64,000 nucleotides of DNA from Solirubrobacter sp963848475. Lineage in GTDB: Bacteria > Actinomycetota > Thermoleophilia > Solirubrobacterales > Solirubrobacteraceae. The stretch lies in contig CAWKDW010000012.1 of the NCBI GenBank assembly GCA_963848475.1, positions 186,001 to 250,000 of the forward strand, given 5' to 3'. The notes under the pieces were generated by a model. The model was not told the DNA's origin. It searched no databases and saw only the letters and a program-made list of their open reading frames with translations. Positions 23,798-32,673 of the stretch are shown here, piece by piece (within the stretch, counting starts at the first letter, position 1; every line of letters starts with the position of its first letter). A program made the position numbers and the translations under genes.

Positions 23798-23854
23798 CTG
23801 AGAGCGGCATGAGACGCTCGCCGTCTACTCGCGTAGCCACGAGGGGGTCTCCAG

Positions 23855-26524
23855 ATGAACGGTTTCAAGCGCGCCGGTGTCGGCGCGTTGTCGACGGTCG
23901 CGGTGCTCGCTGCCGCGCCAGCGGCGCATGCCGCAGGGGTCGGGGTGACGCAGATCAGCTCGCTGCCCGCAGGCGCGAAGGCCGGCACCCTGACCGGGGT
24001 CGTCAGCAACGAGAGCGACCGGGCCGCCCGCGCCCAGGTCAGCGTGCGCGTGATGCGTCGCAAGACCGGCGGGGCGCTGATCGGAAAGACGTTCGTCGAT
24101 GTCGCCGCGCACGGCACGAAGACCTTCCTGGTGGGCGTGAAGGTGCCGGGCCTGAAGAAGGGCACCTACTACGTGGCCGCATGCACGCCGCAGGGCGGCT
24201 CCGACAAGGGCGCGCTCGGTTGTGCCACCAGCGCCGCCGACCTCAAGATCAAGGGCGGCGACGCCCTCCGCGGCAAGCTCGCGCAGCGGCAGTTCGAGGC
24301 GCAGGGCAAGGCCCGAGCGGCGCAGGCACAGTGCTCGCCCGGCGCTCGCACGCTCGTCAAGCCGGGCGACCGCGTCTGGCCTGAGCTCGGCAACGGCGGC
24401 TTCCAGAGCATCCACAGCGACGTCTTCATCAACTACGACGCGGTCACCAACAAGTTCCTGCCGGGCACGCGCGTCGAGCTGATGCAGAAGTCGACGCAGT
24501 GCCTGAGCGAGTTCAGCCTGGACTTCGATCGCAAGAGCAGCATCTCGAGCACGGCGGCCGTGCCGGGCTCGGACATGACGATCCAGTCGATCACGATCGA
24601 CGGCGTCCCGGCCACCTTCGTGCACCGGCAGCCGACCTTCCCCGGCAACCCGAACGGACCGGACGATCCCAACCCGCTCGCGCACGCGGCGTCGAACACC
24701 AACCCGGTCTCGGCGACCAACCCGAACCCGCCGGCGTGCGCGCCGGCCAGCAACAGCGCCTCCCAGCAAGGCGTCCAGTGCGGTGAGACCAAGCTGGTCA
24801 TCACACCCGCCCAGCCGATCCCGGCCGGTACGAACTTCAAGGTGGTCGTCAACTACGTCGGCCAGCCGGGCATTCGCGTGAACCCGTCCCTGGGCAACGA
24901 GGGCTGGTTCAAGAGCAACACCCCGGCCGGCGACGGCGCGATGGTGACCTCGGAGCCGTCGGGCTCGATGGCCTGGATGCCGCTCAACAACCACGTGTCG
25001 GTCAAGCCGACCTATGACGTGCACTCGACGGTCAACTACGACCCGGCCGCCGCGCCGGGGGTCAACCGCGTGTTCATCGGCCCGGGCCGTCTGGTCTCGA
25101 AGGTCGTCAACGCGCCGGACGCCAACTACCCGACGACCGGGTCGCAGACGTTCAACTGGCACTCGGCCGAGCCGATCGGGTCCTACCTGGTCGAGAACAG
25201 CGTCGGTCACTTCGACGAGTCCGAGCGCATGGCCACGGCCGGCGACGTCATCTACTACGAGTACCAGTCCACCGGCATCGCCGCGGCCCGCAAGGCCACC
25301 AACCAGGCGATCATGGACATGCAGGAGAGCATCACCCACTTCCAGGAGCAGTTCACCGGGCCGTTCCCGTTCAATGCCAACGGCATCGTCATCGCCCTGC
25401 CGAACGCCTCCTTCCAGGAGGAGATGCAGACCAAGATCGTCTTCGTCAACGGCAGCATCGGCACCACCGCGGAGATCTTCAGCCACGAGAACATGCACCA
25501 GTGGTGGGGCGACTCGGTCTCCTACCGCGAGCCGCGGTACACGTTCTTCAAGGAAGGCTACGCGGACCTCTCGCAGTACCTCTTCCTCGCGGACGTCGCC
25601 GGCAAGGCGGCGGGCGCCGTGGGCTCGGCCGCGTACAACACCGCGTTCGAGGCGGCGATCGCGAGCCGCTTCGCCGGGACCAGCCGGTACAACACGTCCA
25701 GCTCGACGTTCTGGAGCGTCGTGCCGACCAACCCGACCTCGGGCCAGCTGTTCGGCAGCTCGAACACCTACAACCGCCCGGGCCAGTCCTACATCGCGCT
25801 GCGGGCGATCCTGGGCAACGACCAGTGGGTCAAGGTCAACCAGGAGATCCAGAGCGACTACAAGTACGGCTCGATCACGCCCGAGGAGGTGATCGCGGTC
25901 TACCACAAGTACCTGCCGAACCAGTCGAAGGGCTGCCACAACAAGCTCGACGCGTTCTTCAAGCAGTGGTGGTACACGAGCTACTCGGGGAGTCCGGCGA
26001 ACGGCAACAAGCCGTCCATCACAGGCCCGGGCCTGGCCGGCAACGACCACTTCTATGACGCCGACGGCGGCTGCTCGGACTACGGCGTCGACGCCACGCT
26101 CCCGGTCGGCAGCACCGTTCCCGCGACGCTCAGCCTGTCGATCGGCTCGGCCGCGAGCTTCGGGGCCTTCACGCCTGGCGTCGCGAAGGACTACACGGCG
26201 GCGATGACCGCGAACGTCATCTCCACCGCGGGCGAGGCGACGCTGTCGGTGACCGACCCGAGCAGCACCGCTCCGGGCCATCTGGTCAACGGCGCGTTCA
26301 GTCTCCCGACGGCGCTGAAGGCCGTCGGCACCAGCCCACAGAGCACGTCGGCCGGCGCGGGCACGGTCAGCGGCGCGCCGCTGACCCTGACCACCTGGTC
26401 CGAGCCGGTCTCCAACGTCGCGGCCCAGGTCCTGTTCACGCAGACGATCGGTGCCGGCGACGCGCTGCGCACCGGCCCCTACGCGAAGACGCTGACCCTC
26501 ACGCTCAGCACCACTACGCCGTAA
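23855..26524 (+). CDS. Secreted M1-family zinc metallopeptidase with C-terminal accessory domain
   Basis: 889 residues with a signal peptide (ending APAAHAA). The zinc site is HENMH (544-548) with Glu567 18 residues further (FKEG), the gluzincin spacing of M1 aminopeptidases; PNASFQEEM stands where GAMEN is usual. The N-terminal part (30-170) is a separate region rich in small residues. The C-terminal 135 residues (from TVPATLSLSIG to STTTP) recur almost unchanged at the end of the phosphoesterase at 58.5 kb. It acts outside the cell, probably trimming peptides. Flanked by a 24-bp repeat. Confidence 0.9.
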   Translation: MNGFKRAGVGALSTVAVLAAAPAAHAAGVGVTQISSLPAGAKAGTLTGVVSNESDRAARAQVSVRVMRRKTGGALIGKTFVDVAAHGTKTFLVGVKVPGLKKGTYYVAACTPQGGSDKGALGCATSAADLKIKGGDALRGKLAQRQFEAQGKARAAQAQCSPGARTLVKPGDRVWPELGNGGFQSIHSDVFINYDAVTNKFLPGTRVELMQKSTQCLSEFSLDFDRKSSISSTAAVPGSDMTIQSITIDGVPATFVHRQPTFPGNPNGPDDPNPLAHAASNTNPVSATNPNPPACAPASNSASQQGVQCGETKLVITPAQPIPAGTNFKVVVNYVGQPGIRVNPSLGNEGWFKSNTPAGDGAMVTSEPSGSMAWMPLNNHVSVKPTYDVHSTVNYDPAAAPGVNRVFIGPGRLVSKVVNAPDANYPTTGSQTFNWHSAEPIGSYLVENSVGHFDESERMATAGDVIYYEYQSTGIAAARKATNQAIMDMQESITHFQEQFTGPFPFNANGIVIALPNASFQEEMQTKIVFVNGSIGTTAEIFSHENMHQWWGDSVSYREPRYTFFKEGYADLSQYLFLADVAGKAAGAVGSAAYNTAFEAAIASRFAGTSRYNTSSSTFWSVVPTNPTSGQLFGSSNTYNRPGQSYIALRAILGNDQWVKVNQEIQSDYKYGSITPEEVIAVYHKYLPNQSKGCHNKLDAFFKQWWYTSYSGSPANGNKPSITGPGLAGNDHFYDADGGCSDYGVDATLPVGSTVPATLSLSIGSAASFGAFTPGVAKDYTAAMTANVISTAGEATLSVTDPSSTAPGHLVNGAFSLPTALKAVGTSPQSTSAGAGTVSGAPLTLTTWSEPVSNVAAQVLFTQTIGAGDALRTGPYAKTLTLTLSTTTP

Positions 26525-26533
26525 GACACACCG

Positions 26534-26569
26534 TCGCGCCGCCGTTGATCGCATTCAACGGCGGCGCGA
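26534..26569. terminator. Hairpin terminator after the metallopeptidase
   Basis: Perfect 15-base inverted repeat (26534-26548 and 26555-26569) with a six-base loop, 10 bases after the peptidase stop. It separates this gene from the convergent ABC exporter. The right arm lies inside the 24-bp repeat. Confidence 0.75.
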
Positions 26570-26577
26570 TCGACTCG
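26554..26577 (+). repeat. 24-bp direct repeat, copy B
   Basis: Second copy of the repeat at 23774-23797 (one mismatch). Its first 16 bases form the right arm of the terminator hairpin. Confidence 0.7.
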
Positions 26578-26630
26578 GTGCCCGAATTCCCAGGAGCGCC
26601 GGCGACATCGCGGGCTCCCCGGCCGAGGCA

Positions 26631-28241
26631 CTAACCCTGGGGCAGCCCGCGGCGGCGGAAGGCTGCGAAGCCGACCGCCATCAGGGCCATGGCGACGCCG
26701 GCCATCACGGTGAGCGCGCCGGTCTGGATCGCGCCTGCCGGAGGGTTGCCGACATGCGTGGTGGGCGAGAGGTCGAGTACCCATGGTCGGAACTTCAGGC
26801 CGGGACCGAGGAACGCGATGAACGTCATCACGCCGTAGCCGGCCCAGGCGATCCCGAACAGCCGAGGACGCAGTCCGTAGATCGCCAGTGCCAGCCCGGC
26901 GAGTACGAGTTCGGCCGGAAGGTAGGCCAGCCCGGAACCCAGGATGGGGCCGAGATCGGCCAGATCGCCGACCGACAGCGCGGTCGCGAGGCCCAGGACG
27001 AGCGATGAGCCGAGCACGATCGTGACGAGGCCACCCAGCACCACCAGCGCGTGCGAGGCCAGCCAGCGCGTCCGGGACAGCGTGCCGGAGAGTCGCGGCT
27101 CCAGGCGGCCGTCGGCCTCCTCGACCCGTAGCGTGCCGATCGCCTGCACGACGTACCCGGCCGCGATGACGGCGAGGTAGAGCTGGGTGGCGGCGACGAA
27201 CCCGTCGAGCGGCTGGGCGTGGGCGATGCCCATGGCGTCGGCAAGGGCGGGATTGCCGGCCATCGCGTCGAGGAGCTGCTGGGAGAGGGCGCCCATCGTC
27301 GCCGTGAGCAGCACGCCGGCGGCGAGCCAGCCCAGGGTCGCGGGCCGGTGGATCCGGACCGCGAGCCCGATCGGATGGCGCAGCCGCGCAGCGGCACGCT
27401 CCGGGCCGGCAGCGCCCCGGACCAGCGCGCTGCCCAGGTCGCGCCGTGCCGCCAGCCGCACCGCCGCTCCACTCAGGGCGAATCCGACCGCGAGCGGGAT
27501 GGCCAGCGCCCACCACCGTTGTTCCCCGAACGGCGCCGCCTTCTCCGCCCAGCCGAGCGGGGAGAGCCAGGTCGCCCAGGTCGAGGTGACGTCGCCGACG
27601 CCGCGTAGGACGTACGACGCCGCGAGGACGATCAGGCTCCAGGTGTAGACCCCCCGGGCGTGCAGGGTCAGCTGCGCCAACAGGGCCGCGAGCCCGGCGA
27701 AGACGAAGGCCAGGGCGCACAGTGAGAGCGCGTAGAGGATCGAGCGTGCGAGCGGCACCCCGGAGACCGCCAGGCCAAGGATGAACAGCGCCCCGGTGAC
27801 GGCGATCGTGGCGGTGGCCACGAGGAGCGCCGCCAACGTCGGCTCGTGGCGGGCGACGCGTCCGCCGAGGAGCAGCTCGAGCCGGCCGGATTCCTCCTCA
27901 CGGCGCGTTGCCCGCGCCACCAGGCTGATGCCCAGCAGCGGCAGGAGGAAGGCGGCCAGGAAGCCGAACTCGTCCTGGATCACGCCGCCGAGAGAGTCGA
28001 TGCCCTCAACCCTGCCGTTGATCGCCATCAGCGCGTTCCCCGCGGTGACGGCCTCGGCGTAGGTGTGGATCTTGGCGGGGGTGTCGTAGAGCGCGGCGAC
28101 GCTCGCTGCGGCACCGATCATGCTCGCGCTCAGCACGAGCACCCACACCAGGGCACTGCGCCGCTGGATGCGCCCGACGATGCCCACCATGATGCCCAGA
28201 CCGTCCCGGCGGTCCGGCGCGGCCAGGGGTCGGGCGTTCAT
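26631..28241 (-). CDS. ABC-2 type exporter permease (polyketide-antibiotic exporter-like)
   Basis: 536 residues with about 12 predicted membrane segments in two halves, such as ALVWVLVLSASMIGAAASVA and VVLGGLVTIVLGSSLVLGLA. The cytosolic EEESGRLELLLGG and EEADGRLEPRLSG repeats in each half are typical of large exporter permeases of the TylC/antibiotic-export type. The ATG overlaps the stop of the ATPase gene. Together with the ATPase and TetR gene it forms a three-gene efflux operon. Substrate unknown; drug or lipid export is possible. Confidence 0.85.
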   Translation of the reverse strand: MNARPLAAPDRRDGLGIMVGIVGRIQRRSALVWVLVLSASMIGAAASVAALYDTPAKIHTYAEAVTAGNALMAINGRVEGIDSLGGVIQDEFGFLAAFLLPLLGISLVARATRREEESGRLELLLGGRVARHEPTLAALLVATATIAVTGALFILGLAVSGVPLARSILYALSLCALAFVFAGLAALLAQLTLHARGVYTWSLIVLAASYVLRGVGDVTSTWATWLSPLGWAEKAAPFGEQRWWALAIPLAVGFALSGAAVRLAARRDLGSALVRGAAGPERAAARLRHPIGLAVRIHRPATLGWLAAGVLLTATMGALSQQLLDAMAGNPALADAMGIAHAQPLDGFVAATQLYLAVIAAGYVVQAIGTLRVEEADGRLEPRLSGTLSRTRWLASHALVVLGGLVTIVLGSSLVLGLATALSVGDLADLGPILGSGLAYLPAELVLAGLALAIYGLRPRLFGIAWAGYGVMTFIAFLGPGLKFRPWVLDLSPTTHVGNPPAGAIQTGALTVMAGVAMALMAVGFAAFRRRGLPQG

Positions 28242-29194
28242 TGCGACGCCCCCGCCAGACTCGCGTCTGCGGCCGCGTCGTCCGGGTCCAGGGTTTGTCC
28301 GTAGCTGCGCAGGAACAGCTGGTCGAGGCTGGGGGGCGTGACCGTGAGGGTGAGGATGCGCGCCGCGTGCAGTCGCCCGATGACGGCGTCGAGATGGTCG
28401 GGGTCGATGGTCAACCGCGAGTCGGTCAGCCCGTCGAGTCGCTCGCTCTGGTGGTCGGCGACCCCGTCGACATCGGCCAGTCCGACCGGTTCGGCAACGG
28501 TCACGGCGTGCACGGCGGTCCGCGTGTGCGAGCGCAGGTCGGCGAGGGTGCCGCTGGCGACGGCGCGGCCCCGGCGGATGATGCTCACCCGGTCGGCCAG
28601 CGCCTCCACCTCGCTCATGATGTGACTGGACAGCAGGACGGTCACGCCGTCCGCCCGCCGTTCGCGGACACACTGCTGGAAGGCCTGCTCCATGAGCGGA
28701 TCGAGACCCGAGGTCGGCTCGTCGAGCACCAGCAGGTCCGCGTCGGCGGCCAGGGCGGCGATCAGGGCCACCTTCTGCCGGTTGCCCTTGGAGTAGTCGC
28801 GCACGCGCTTGGTGAGGTCGAGGTCGAACCGCTCGACGAGGTCCGCGCGGCGGCGCTCGTCGACGCCGCCTTGGGTGGCGCCCAGGACGTCGAGGCACTG
28901 GCCCCCTGTCAGCGCCGGCCACAGGGCGACGTCGCCGGCGACATAGGCCAGCCGGTGGTGCAGGCGGGGTGCGTCGTGCCAGGGGTCGCCGCCGAACAGT
29001 TCGGCGTGGCCTGAGGTGGCCCGCATGAGCCCGAGCACAATCCGGATCGTCGTGGACTTGCCGGAGCCGTTGGGCCCGAGGAACCCGTGTACTTCGCCCG
29101 GGTGCACGGTGAGGTCGAGGCCGTCGAGGGCCCGGACGTCGCCGAAGACCTTGGTCAGTCCTTCGGTGCGGATCACGGGGTCGGTATCGGTCAT
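28238..29194 (-). CDS. ABC transporter ATP-binding protein
   Basis: 318 residues with Walker A GPNGSGKST, Walker B LLVLDEPTSGLD, the H-loop region LLSSHIMSE, and a degenerate signature YSKGNRQK in place of LSGGQ as in many DrrA-like drug exporters. The C-terminal 90 residues after the ATPase core are the regulatory extension usual in this family. The ATG at 29194 overlaps the TetR stop (ATGA); the permease follows with another overlap. Confidence 0.92.
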   Translation of the reverse strand: MTDTDPVIRTEGLTKVFGDVRALDGLDLTVHPGEVHGFLGPNGSGKSTTIRIVLGLMRATSGHAELFGGDPWHDAPRLHHRLAYVAGDVALWPALTGGQCLDVLGATQGGVDERRRADLVERFDLDLTKRVRDYSKGNRQKVALIAALAADADLLVLDEPTSGLDPLMEQAFQQCVRERRADGVTVLLSSHIMSEVEALADRVSIIRRGRAVASGTLADLRSHTRTAVHAVTVAEPVGLADVDGVADHQSERLDGLTDSRLTIDPDHLDAVIGRLHAARILTLTVTPPSLDQLFLRSYGQTLDPDDAAADASLAGASQ

Positions 29195-29835
29195 GGCAGC
29201 GACTCCTTCGCAGGGGCCGTGAACGCGCCCCCGGTGTAGGCGGCGGTGACGTCCCTGGCCCACCGGTCGAGACCGGCGGGCGACAGCGGGTCGTCGCCGA
29301 TGGCGGTGGCGATCTGGTTTCGCAGCAGGATCACGCCGAGGTCGTTGACCAGCAGGAACGCCGCACGGACGGCCGGATCCTCGGTGGGCGCGGCGGCCCC
29401 CAGCTCGACCATGGCGTCCAACAGTCGTCGCGTCGCGGCGTACCAACGGCCGAAGAGCGCTGCTCCGGCGGGGTCGTTGGTGAGGAGCAGCCGGCGAAGG
29501 TACGCCGGTAGCGGGGATCCGTGTGGGAATGCCCGGGCGAACGCCTCGGCCACCGAAGGGGTGGCCTCGCCGCTGGCGAGCATCTCGGCGAGGTCCTGAC
29601 CGCCGAGTTCGGCGAAGATCGCGTCGAAGGACTCGGCCGCGTGGGCGTCCACGGCGACCCGCAGGCCGTCCTTGCTTCCGAAGTGGTGGAGCACCAGGCC
29701 GGGCGACACCCCGGCGGCGGTGGCGATCGCGCGCACCGTCACCGCGTCGTGCCCGCGCTCGGCGAACAGGCGGAGTGCGGCGTTGCGGATGTTTGCCCGG
29801 GCGGTGAGGTCCCGCTCGTCGATGCTTGAACTCAC
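29191..29835 (-). CDS. TetR family regulator of the ABC exporter
   Basis: 214 residues from the GTG at 29835. The N-terminal HTH is VRAIATAAGVSPGLVLHHFG, with a C-terminal helical ligand domain. An upstream in-frame start (29871) would extend the protein through a perfect palindrome, so the shorter form is preferred. It is the first gene of the operon it likely represses; drug-responsive TetR regulators are often placed like this beside exporters. Confidence 0.88.
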   Translation of the reverse strand: MSSSIDERDLTARANIRNAALRLFAERGHDAVTVRAIATAAGVSPGLVLHHFGSKDGLRVAVDAHAAESFDAIFAELGGQDLAEMLASGEATPSVAEAFARAFPHGSPLPAYLRRLLLTNDPAGAALFGRWYAATRRLLDAMVELGAAAPTEDPAVRAAFLLVNDLGVILLRNQIATAIGDDPLSPAGLDRWARDVTAAYTGGAFTAPAKESLP

Positions 29836-29841
29836 GTTCAA
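29826..29841. promoter_or_regulatory. TetR operator TTGAAC-N4-GTTCAA overlapping the start codon
   Basis: A perfect 6+4+6 inverted repeat overlies the GTG start of the TetR gene; another GTTCAA half-site occurs at 29856-29861. Such placement gives simple autorepression of the exporter operon. Confidence 0.6.
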
Positions 29842-30005
29842 GAGACTAAACAGTTGTTCAAGTTCGCGCAAGCTTCGCTCGTGCGCGGTACGGAGGCGTC
29901 CGCGGTCTACCTTGGCGGGATGTGCCGCGTAGCCGCAGTGGGGTTGGTGGTCGAAGCGCCTTCCGCGGCATTCTCGGGTGACCGCGGTACAGGGACGCTG
30001 AAACG

Positions 30006-30530
30006 ATGACGACCCAGATCGCGCAGTTCATGCGCCAGCTCGAGGGCATCTGGGATGCGCACGTGGAGGCGCTCATCGGACGCCGCGACGTCGCCGCGGC
30101 GATGCTGAACATGACGGCCGAGCCATCGGTCCGGCATCTCCCGACGATGACCGGCGCCGACGGCCGCTCGGCAGTCGAGCGCTTCTACCGCGGCGCGCTG
30201 CTGCCGCACGTTCCTGGCGATCTCGCACTGACCCGGCGTTCGCGGATCGTGGATCGTTTCCGCCTCGCCGACGAGCTGACGGTTTCGTTCCTGCACGACT
30301 GCGAGCTGGCGTGGCTGATCCCGGGGATCGCACCTACCGGGCGCCGCGCATCCGTGACCGCGATCGTCATCGTGGAGTTCGAGCGCGGCGCCATCGCGTC
30401 CCAGCGGACGCTGTGGGACTGCGCCTCGCTCACATCGCAGCTGGGCGTGACGGTCGGCCTGTACTCAATTTATACAGCACAGAAGGCGCTCATGAGGCCT
30501 TGGACCTTGCCGCATAATCGCCCGCCGTAG
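30006..30530 (+). CDS. SnoaL-like ester-cyclase-type protein
   Basis: 174 residues of the NTF2 fold: FMRQLEGIWDAHVEALIGRR, HLPTMTGADG, FYRGALLPHVPGD and the strand pair ASVTAIVIVEF and QRTLWDCASL. This pattern is that of SnoaL ester-cyclase-like proteins often annotated with dienelactone hydrolases. The last 25 residues (YSIYTAQKALMRPWTL) look atypical and are AT-richer at the DNA level; they overlap a palindrome that may belong to the next gene's promoter. The flavin hydroxylase follows after 28 bases. Confidence 0.68.
   Translation: MTTQIAQFMRQLEGIWDAHVEALIGRRDVAAAMLNMTAEPSVRHLPTMTGADGRSAVERFYRGALLPHVPGDLALTRRSRIVDRFRLADELTVSFLHDCELAWLIPGIAPTGRRASVTAIVIVEFERGAIASQRTLWDCASLTSQLGVTVGLYSIYTAQKALMRPWTLPHNRPP
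30459..30477. promoter_or_regulatory. AT-rich palindrome CTGTA-N9-TACAG before the hydroxylase gene
   Basis: A 19-base palindrome, unusually AT-rich for this window, inside the 3' end of the SnoaL-like gene and about 80 bases before the flavin hydroxylase. It could be an operator for that gene. Confidence 0.4.
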
Positions 30531-30558
30531 GCAGATCCGACCGGGGTGGAGGGGCGAA

Positions 30559-32064
30559 ATGGCCGACGCATCGAAGGGGAGTGGGGCGATGACCGAGCAT
30601 GCGGTGGTCATCGCCGGAGGCGGTCCTGCGGGGATGATGCTGGCGGCCGAGCTGGCCTTGGCGAAGGTCGACGTCGCGGTCGTCGAGCGGCGTCCCGATC
30701 ACGCGCTCGCCGACTCGCGGGCCGGCGGGATTCACGCGCGCACGATCGAGGTGCTCGATCAGCGCGGGGTCGCCGATCGGTTCCTCGCGGAGGGGCAGGT
30801 GACCCAGGCCGCGACGTTCGGGACGACCGTGATGGACATGAGCGACTTCCCGACGCGTCATCCGTATTCGCTCGCGATCTTCCAGAACCAGATCGAGCGG
30901 ATCATGGCCGCCTGGATCGCGGCGCTTGGAGTGCGCATCTACTACGGGCGCGAGGTGACGGGCTTCGCGCAGGACGACACCGGGGTCGACGTCCGGCTGT
31001 CCGACCGCGAGCCGCTGCGCGCGCGGTATCTGGTGGGGTGCGATGGAGGGCGCAGCACGATCCGCAAGGCGGCCGGGATCGAGTTCCCGGGCTGGGATCC
31101 GACGAGGAGCAACCTGATCGCCGAGGTCGAGCTGACCGAGGAGCCGCCGCCGGGTGTCCGTCACGACGCCGCCGGCGTCCACGGCCTCCACAGGATGCAG
31201 GATGGGAAGACGTTCCGGGTGGTCACGACCGAGCAGCAACCCGGGCGCGGCAGCGAGCAGCCCACCCTGCGCGAACTCGGTGACGCGCTCATCGCCGTCT
31301 ACGGCACCGACTTCGGGATCCACAACCCCACGTGGATCTCCAGGTTCACCGATATGACCCGGCAGGCCGCGGCCTATCGCGTGGGACGCGTCCTGGTGGC
31401 CGGCGACGCGGCGCACGTGCACTACCCGGCGGGCGGACAGGGCCTCAGCCTCGGCGTGCAGGATGCGGTGAATCTCGGATGGAAGCTCGCGCAGGTGGTT
31501 CGCGGGACCACCCCGGAGAGCCTCCTGGACACCTACCACGCCGAGCGTCACCCGGTCGCTGCCCGCGCGCTCAGGTACACGATGGCGCAGACCGCGCTCC
31601 AGCGTCACGACGAGCGCACGAAGGCCGTGGTCGACGTGGTGTCGGAGCTGGTGAGGATGGACGAGCCTCGCAAACAGCTCGCGGGGCTCATCTCCGGTTT
31701 GGACATTCACTACGACCTCGGCGAGGGACATCCGCTGCTCGGGCGCCGCATGCCCGATCTCGACCTGACCACGGCCGACGGCCCGCTCGGAGTCTTCGAG
31801 CTGCTGCACGACGCCCGGCCGCTGCTGCTCGACCTCGGTCGGCCCGGCGGCCTCGGTCTCGGTCTCGCCGGATGGGCTGACCGTGTCCGGCTGATCGACG
31901 CGAGTTACGGCGGGAAGTGGGAGTTGCCGGTGCTCGGCGCGGTCAGCGCCCCGACCGCCGTGCTGGTCCGCCCGGACGGCTACGTCGCCTGGGTCGGGAA
32001 TGGAACCGATGCGGGAGTCGGCGACGCGCTGGCGACCTGGTTCGGGCCGCCCACCGCGGCGTAG
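30559..32064 (+). CDS. FAD-dependent aromatic hydroxylase (PheA/PHBH-type monooxygenase)
   Basis: 501 residues. FAD motifs are GGGPAGMM at the N-terminus, LVGCDGGRSTIRKAAG (DG motif) in the middle and GDAAHVHYPAGGQGLSLG (GD motif), then a C-terminal thioredoxin-like domain from about residue 395. This architecture is that of phenol/resorcinol and tetracycline-type hydroxylases using NAD(P)H and oxygen. GGAGGGG before the ATG at 30559 supports this start; ATG 30589 (MTEHAVV) is an alternative. The 3' end overlaps the convergent TetR gene by 85 bases. Confidence 0.92.
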   Translation: MADASKGSGAMTEHAVVIAGGGPAGMMLAAELALAKVDVAVVERRPDHALADSRAGGIHARTIEVLDQRGVADRFLAEGQVTQAATFGTTVMDMSDFPTRHPYSLAIFQNQIERIMAAWIAALGVRIYYGREVTGFAQDDTGVDVRLSDREPLRARYLVGCDGGRSTIRKAAGIEFPGWDPTRSNLIAEVELTEEPPPGVRHDAAGVHGLHRMQDGKTFRVVTTEQQPGRGSEQPTLRELGDALIAVYGTDFGIHNPTWISRFTDMTRQAAAYRVGRVLVAGDAAHVHYPAGGQGLSLGVQDAVNLGWKLAQVVRGTTPESLLDTYHAERHPVAARALRYTMAQTALQRHDERTKAVVDVVSELVRMDEPRKQLAGLISGLDIHYDLGEGHPLLGRRMPDLDLTTADGPLGVFELLHDARPLLLDLGRPGGLGLGLAGWADRVRLIDASYGGKWELPVLGAVSAPTAVLVRPDGYVAWVGNGTDAGVGDALATWFGPPTAA

Positions 32065-32606
32065 CTCTCGATCGTGGCGAGGAAGTCGTGGAAGGCCCGG
32101 TCGGTGCGTGCGGTGTCGCCGGTGGCGTCGAGATCCATGAGCAGGCCGCGGATGACGGCGAGCACGACGGTCGCCAGTTCGGGTCGGCCGAGGCTGCGCA
32201 TGCCTTCCTCGAGCGGTGCGAGCCAGTCGGTCGTCGCGGTCCGCCGGAAGCCGGGCCAGAGCGGTTCTCCCGCGGCGTCGTGGAGCCGGCCGAACATGCG
32301 CAGGTACGGCGCGCCCTGCGGGCCGGAGATCACGGCCCAGGCGCGCGCGAGGGTGGCCGGGTACGGCTCGTCGGCTCGCAGGCGGATGCGGTCGGTGAAG
32401 ACCGCGACCTGGCGCCGGCGGGCCTGCACGAGGACCTCGCGGAGGAGTTCGTCCCGGGTCCCGAAGTGGTAGATCAGCATTCGGTTCGACGTGCCAGCCG
32501 CGGCGGCCAGCGGCCCGAGCCGGTCCGGCAGGCCGTGCTCGAGCGCATGGTCGGTGCACGCGTCGAGGAGCCGCTGCCTGATCTCCGGTTGGCGCTGCCT
32601 GCCCAT
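31980..32606 (-). CDS. TetR family transcriptional regulator
   Basis: 208 residues with an HTH (LGPLAAAAGTSNRMLIYHFG) and a C-terminal ligand domain including WAVISGPQGAPYLRMFGRL. The C-terminal 28 residues overlap the end of the hydroxylase gene. It is divergent from the alpha/beta hydrolase at 32674 with an inverted repeat between them, so control of that gene, its own gene, and perhaps the hydroxylase is likely. Confidence 0.88.
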   Translation of the reverse strand: MGRQRQPEIRQRLLDACTDHALEHGLPDRLGPLAAAAGTSNRMLIYHFGTRDELLREVLVQARRRQVAVFTDRIRLRADEPYPATLARAWAVISGPQGAPYLRMFGRLHDAAGEPLWPGFRRTATTDWLAPLEEGMRSLGRPELATVVLAVIRGLLMDLDATGDTARTDRAFHDFLATIESYAAVGGPNQVASASPTPASVPFPTQAT

Positions 32607-32624
32607 CGCTCGATGTTTTCACGT

Positions 32625-32646
32625 AACGATCGGTACGTCTATCGTT
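32625..32646. promoter_or_regulatory. TetR operator AACGAT-N10-ATCGTT
   Basis: A perfect 6-base inverted repeat with 10-base spacer in the 67-base gap between the TetR gene and the alpha/beta hydrolase, the classic place for a shared operator. Confidence 0.6.
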
Positions 32647-32673
32647 GCCGTCGACACACGACGGGAGGTCTTG

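Noticed and set aside
23825..26554. A very long open frame on the minus strand opposite the metallopeptidase
   Set aside because: It is low-complexity Arg/Gly/Val-rich with no domain, as expected from the antisense of a high-GC gene; the plus-strand frame has the HEXXH site and a signal peptide.
26631..28922. A fused ABC permease reading through the ATPase region
   Set aside because: The upstream part is out of the ATPase frame and low-complexity; the permease starts at 28241 with an ATGA overlap.
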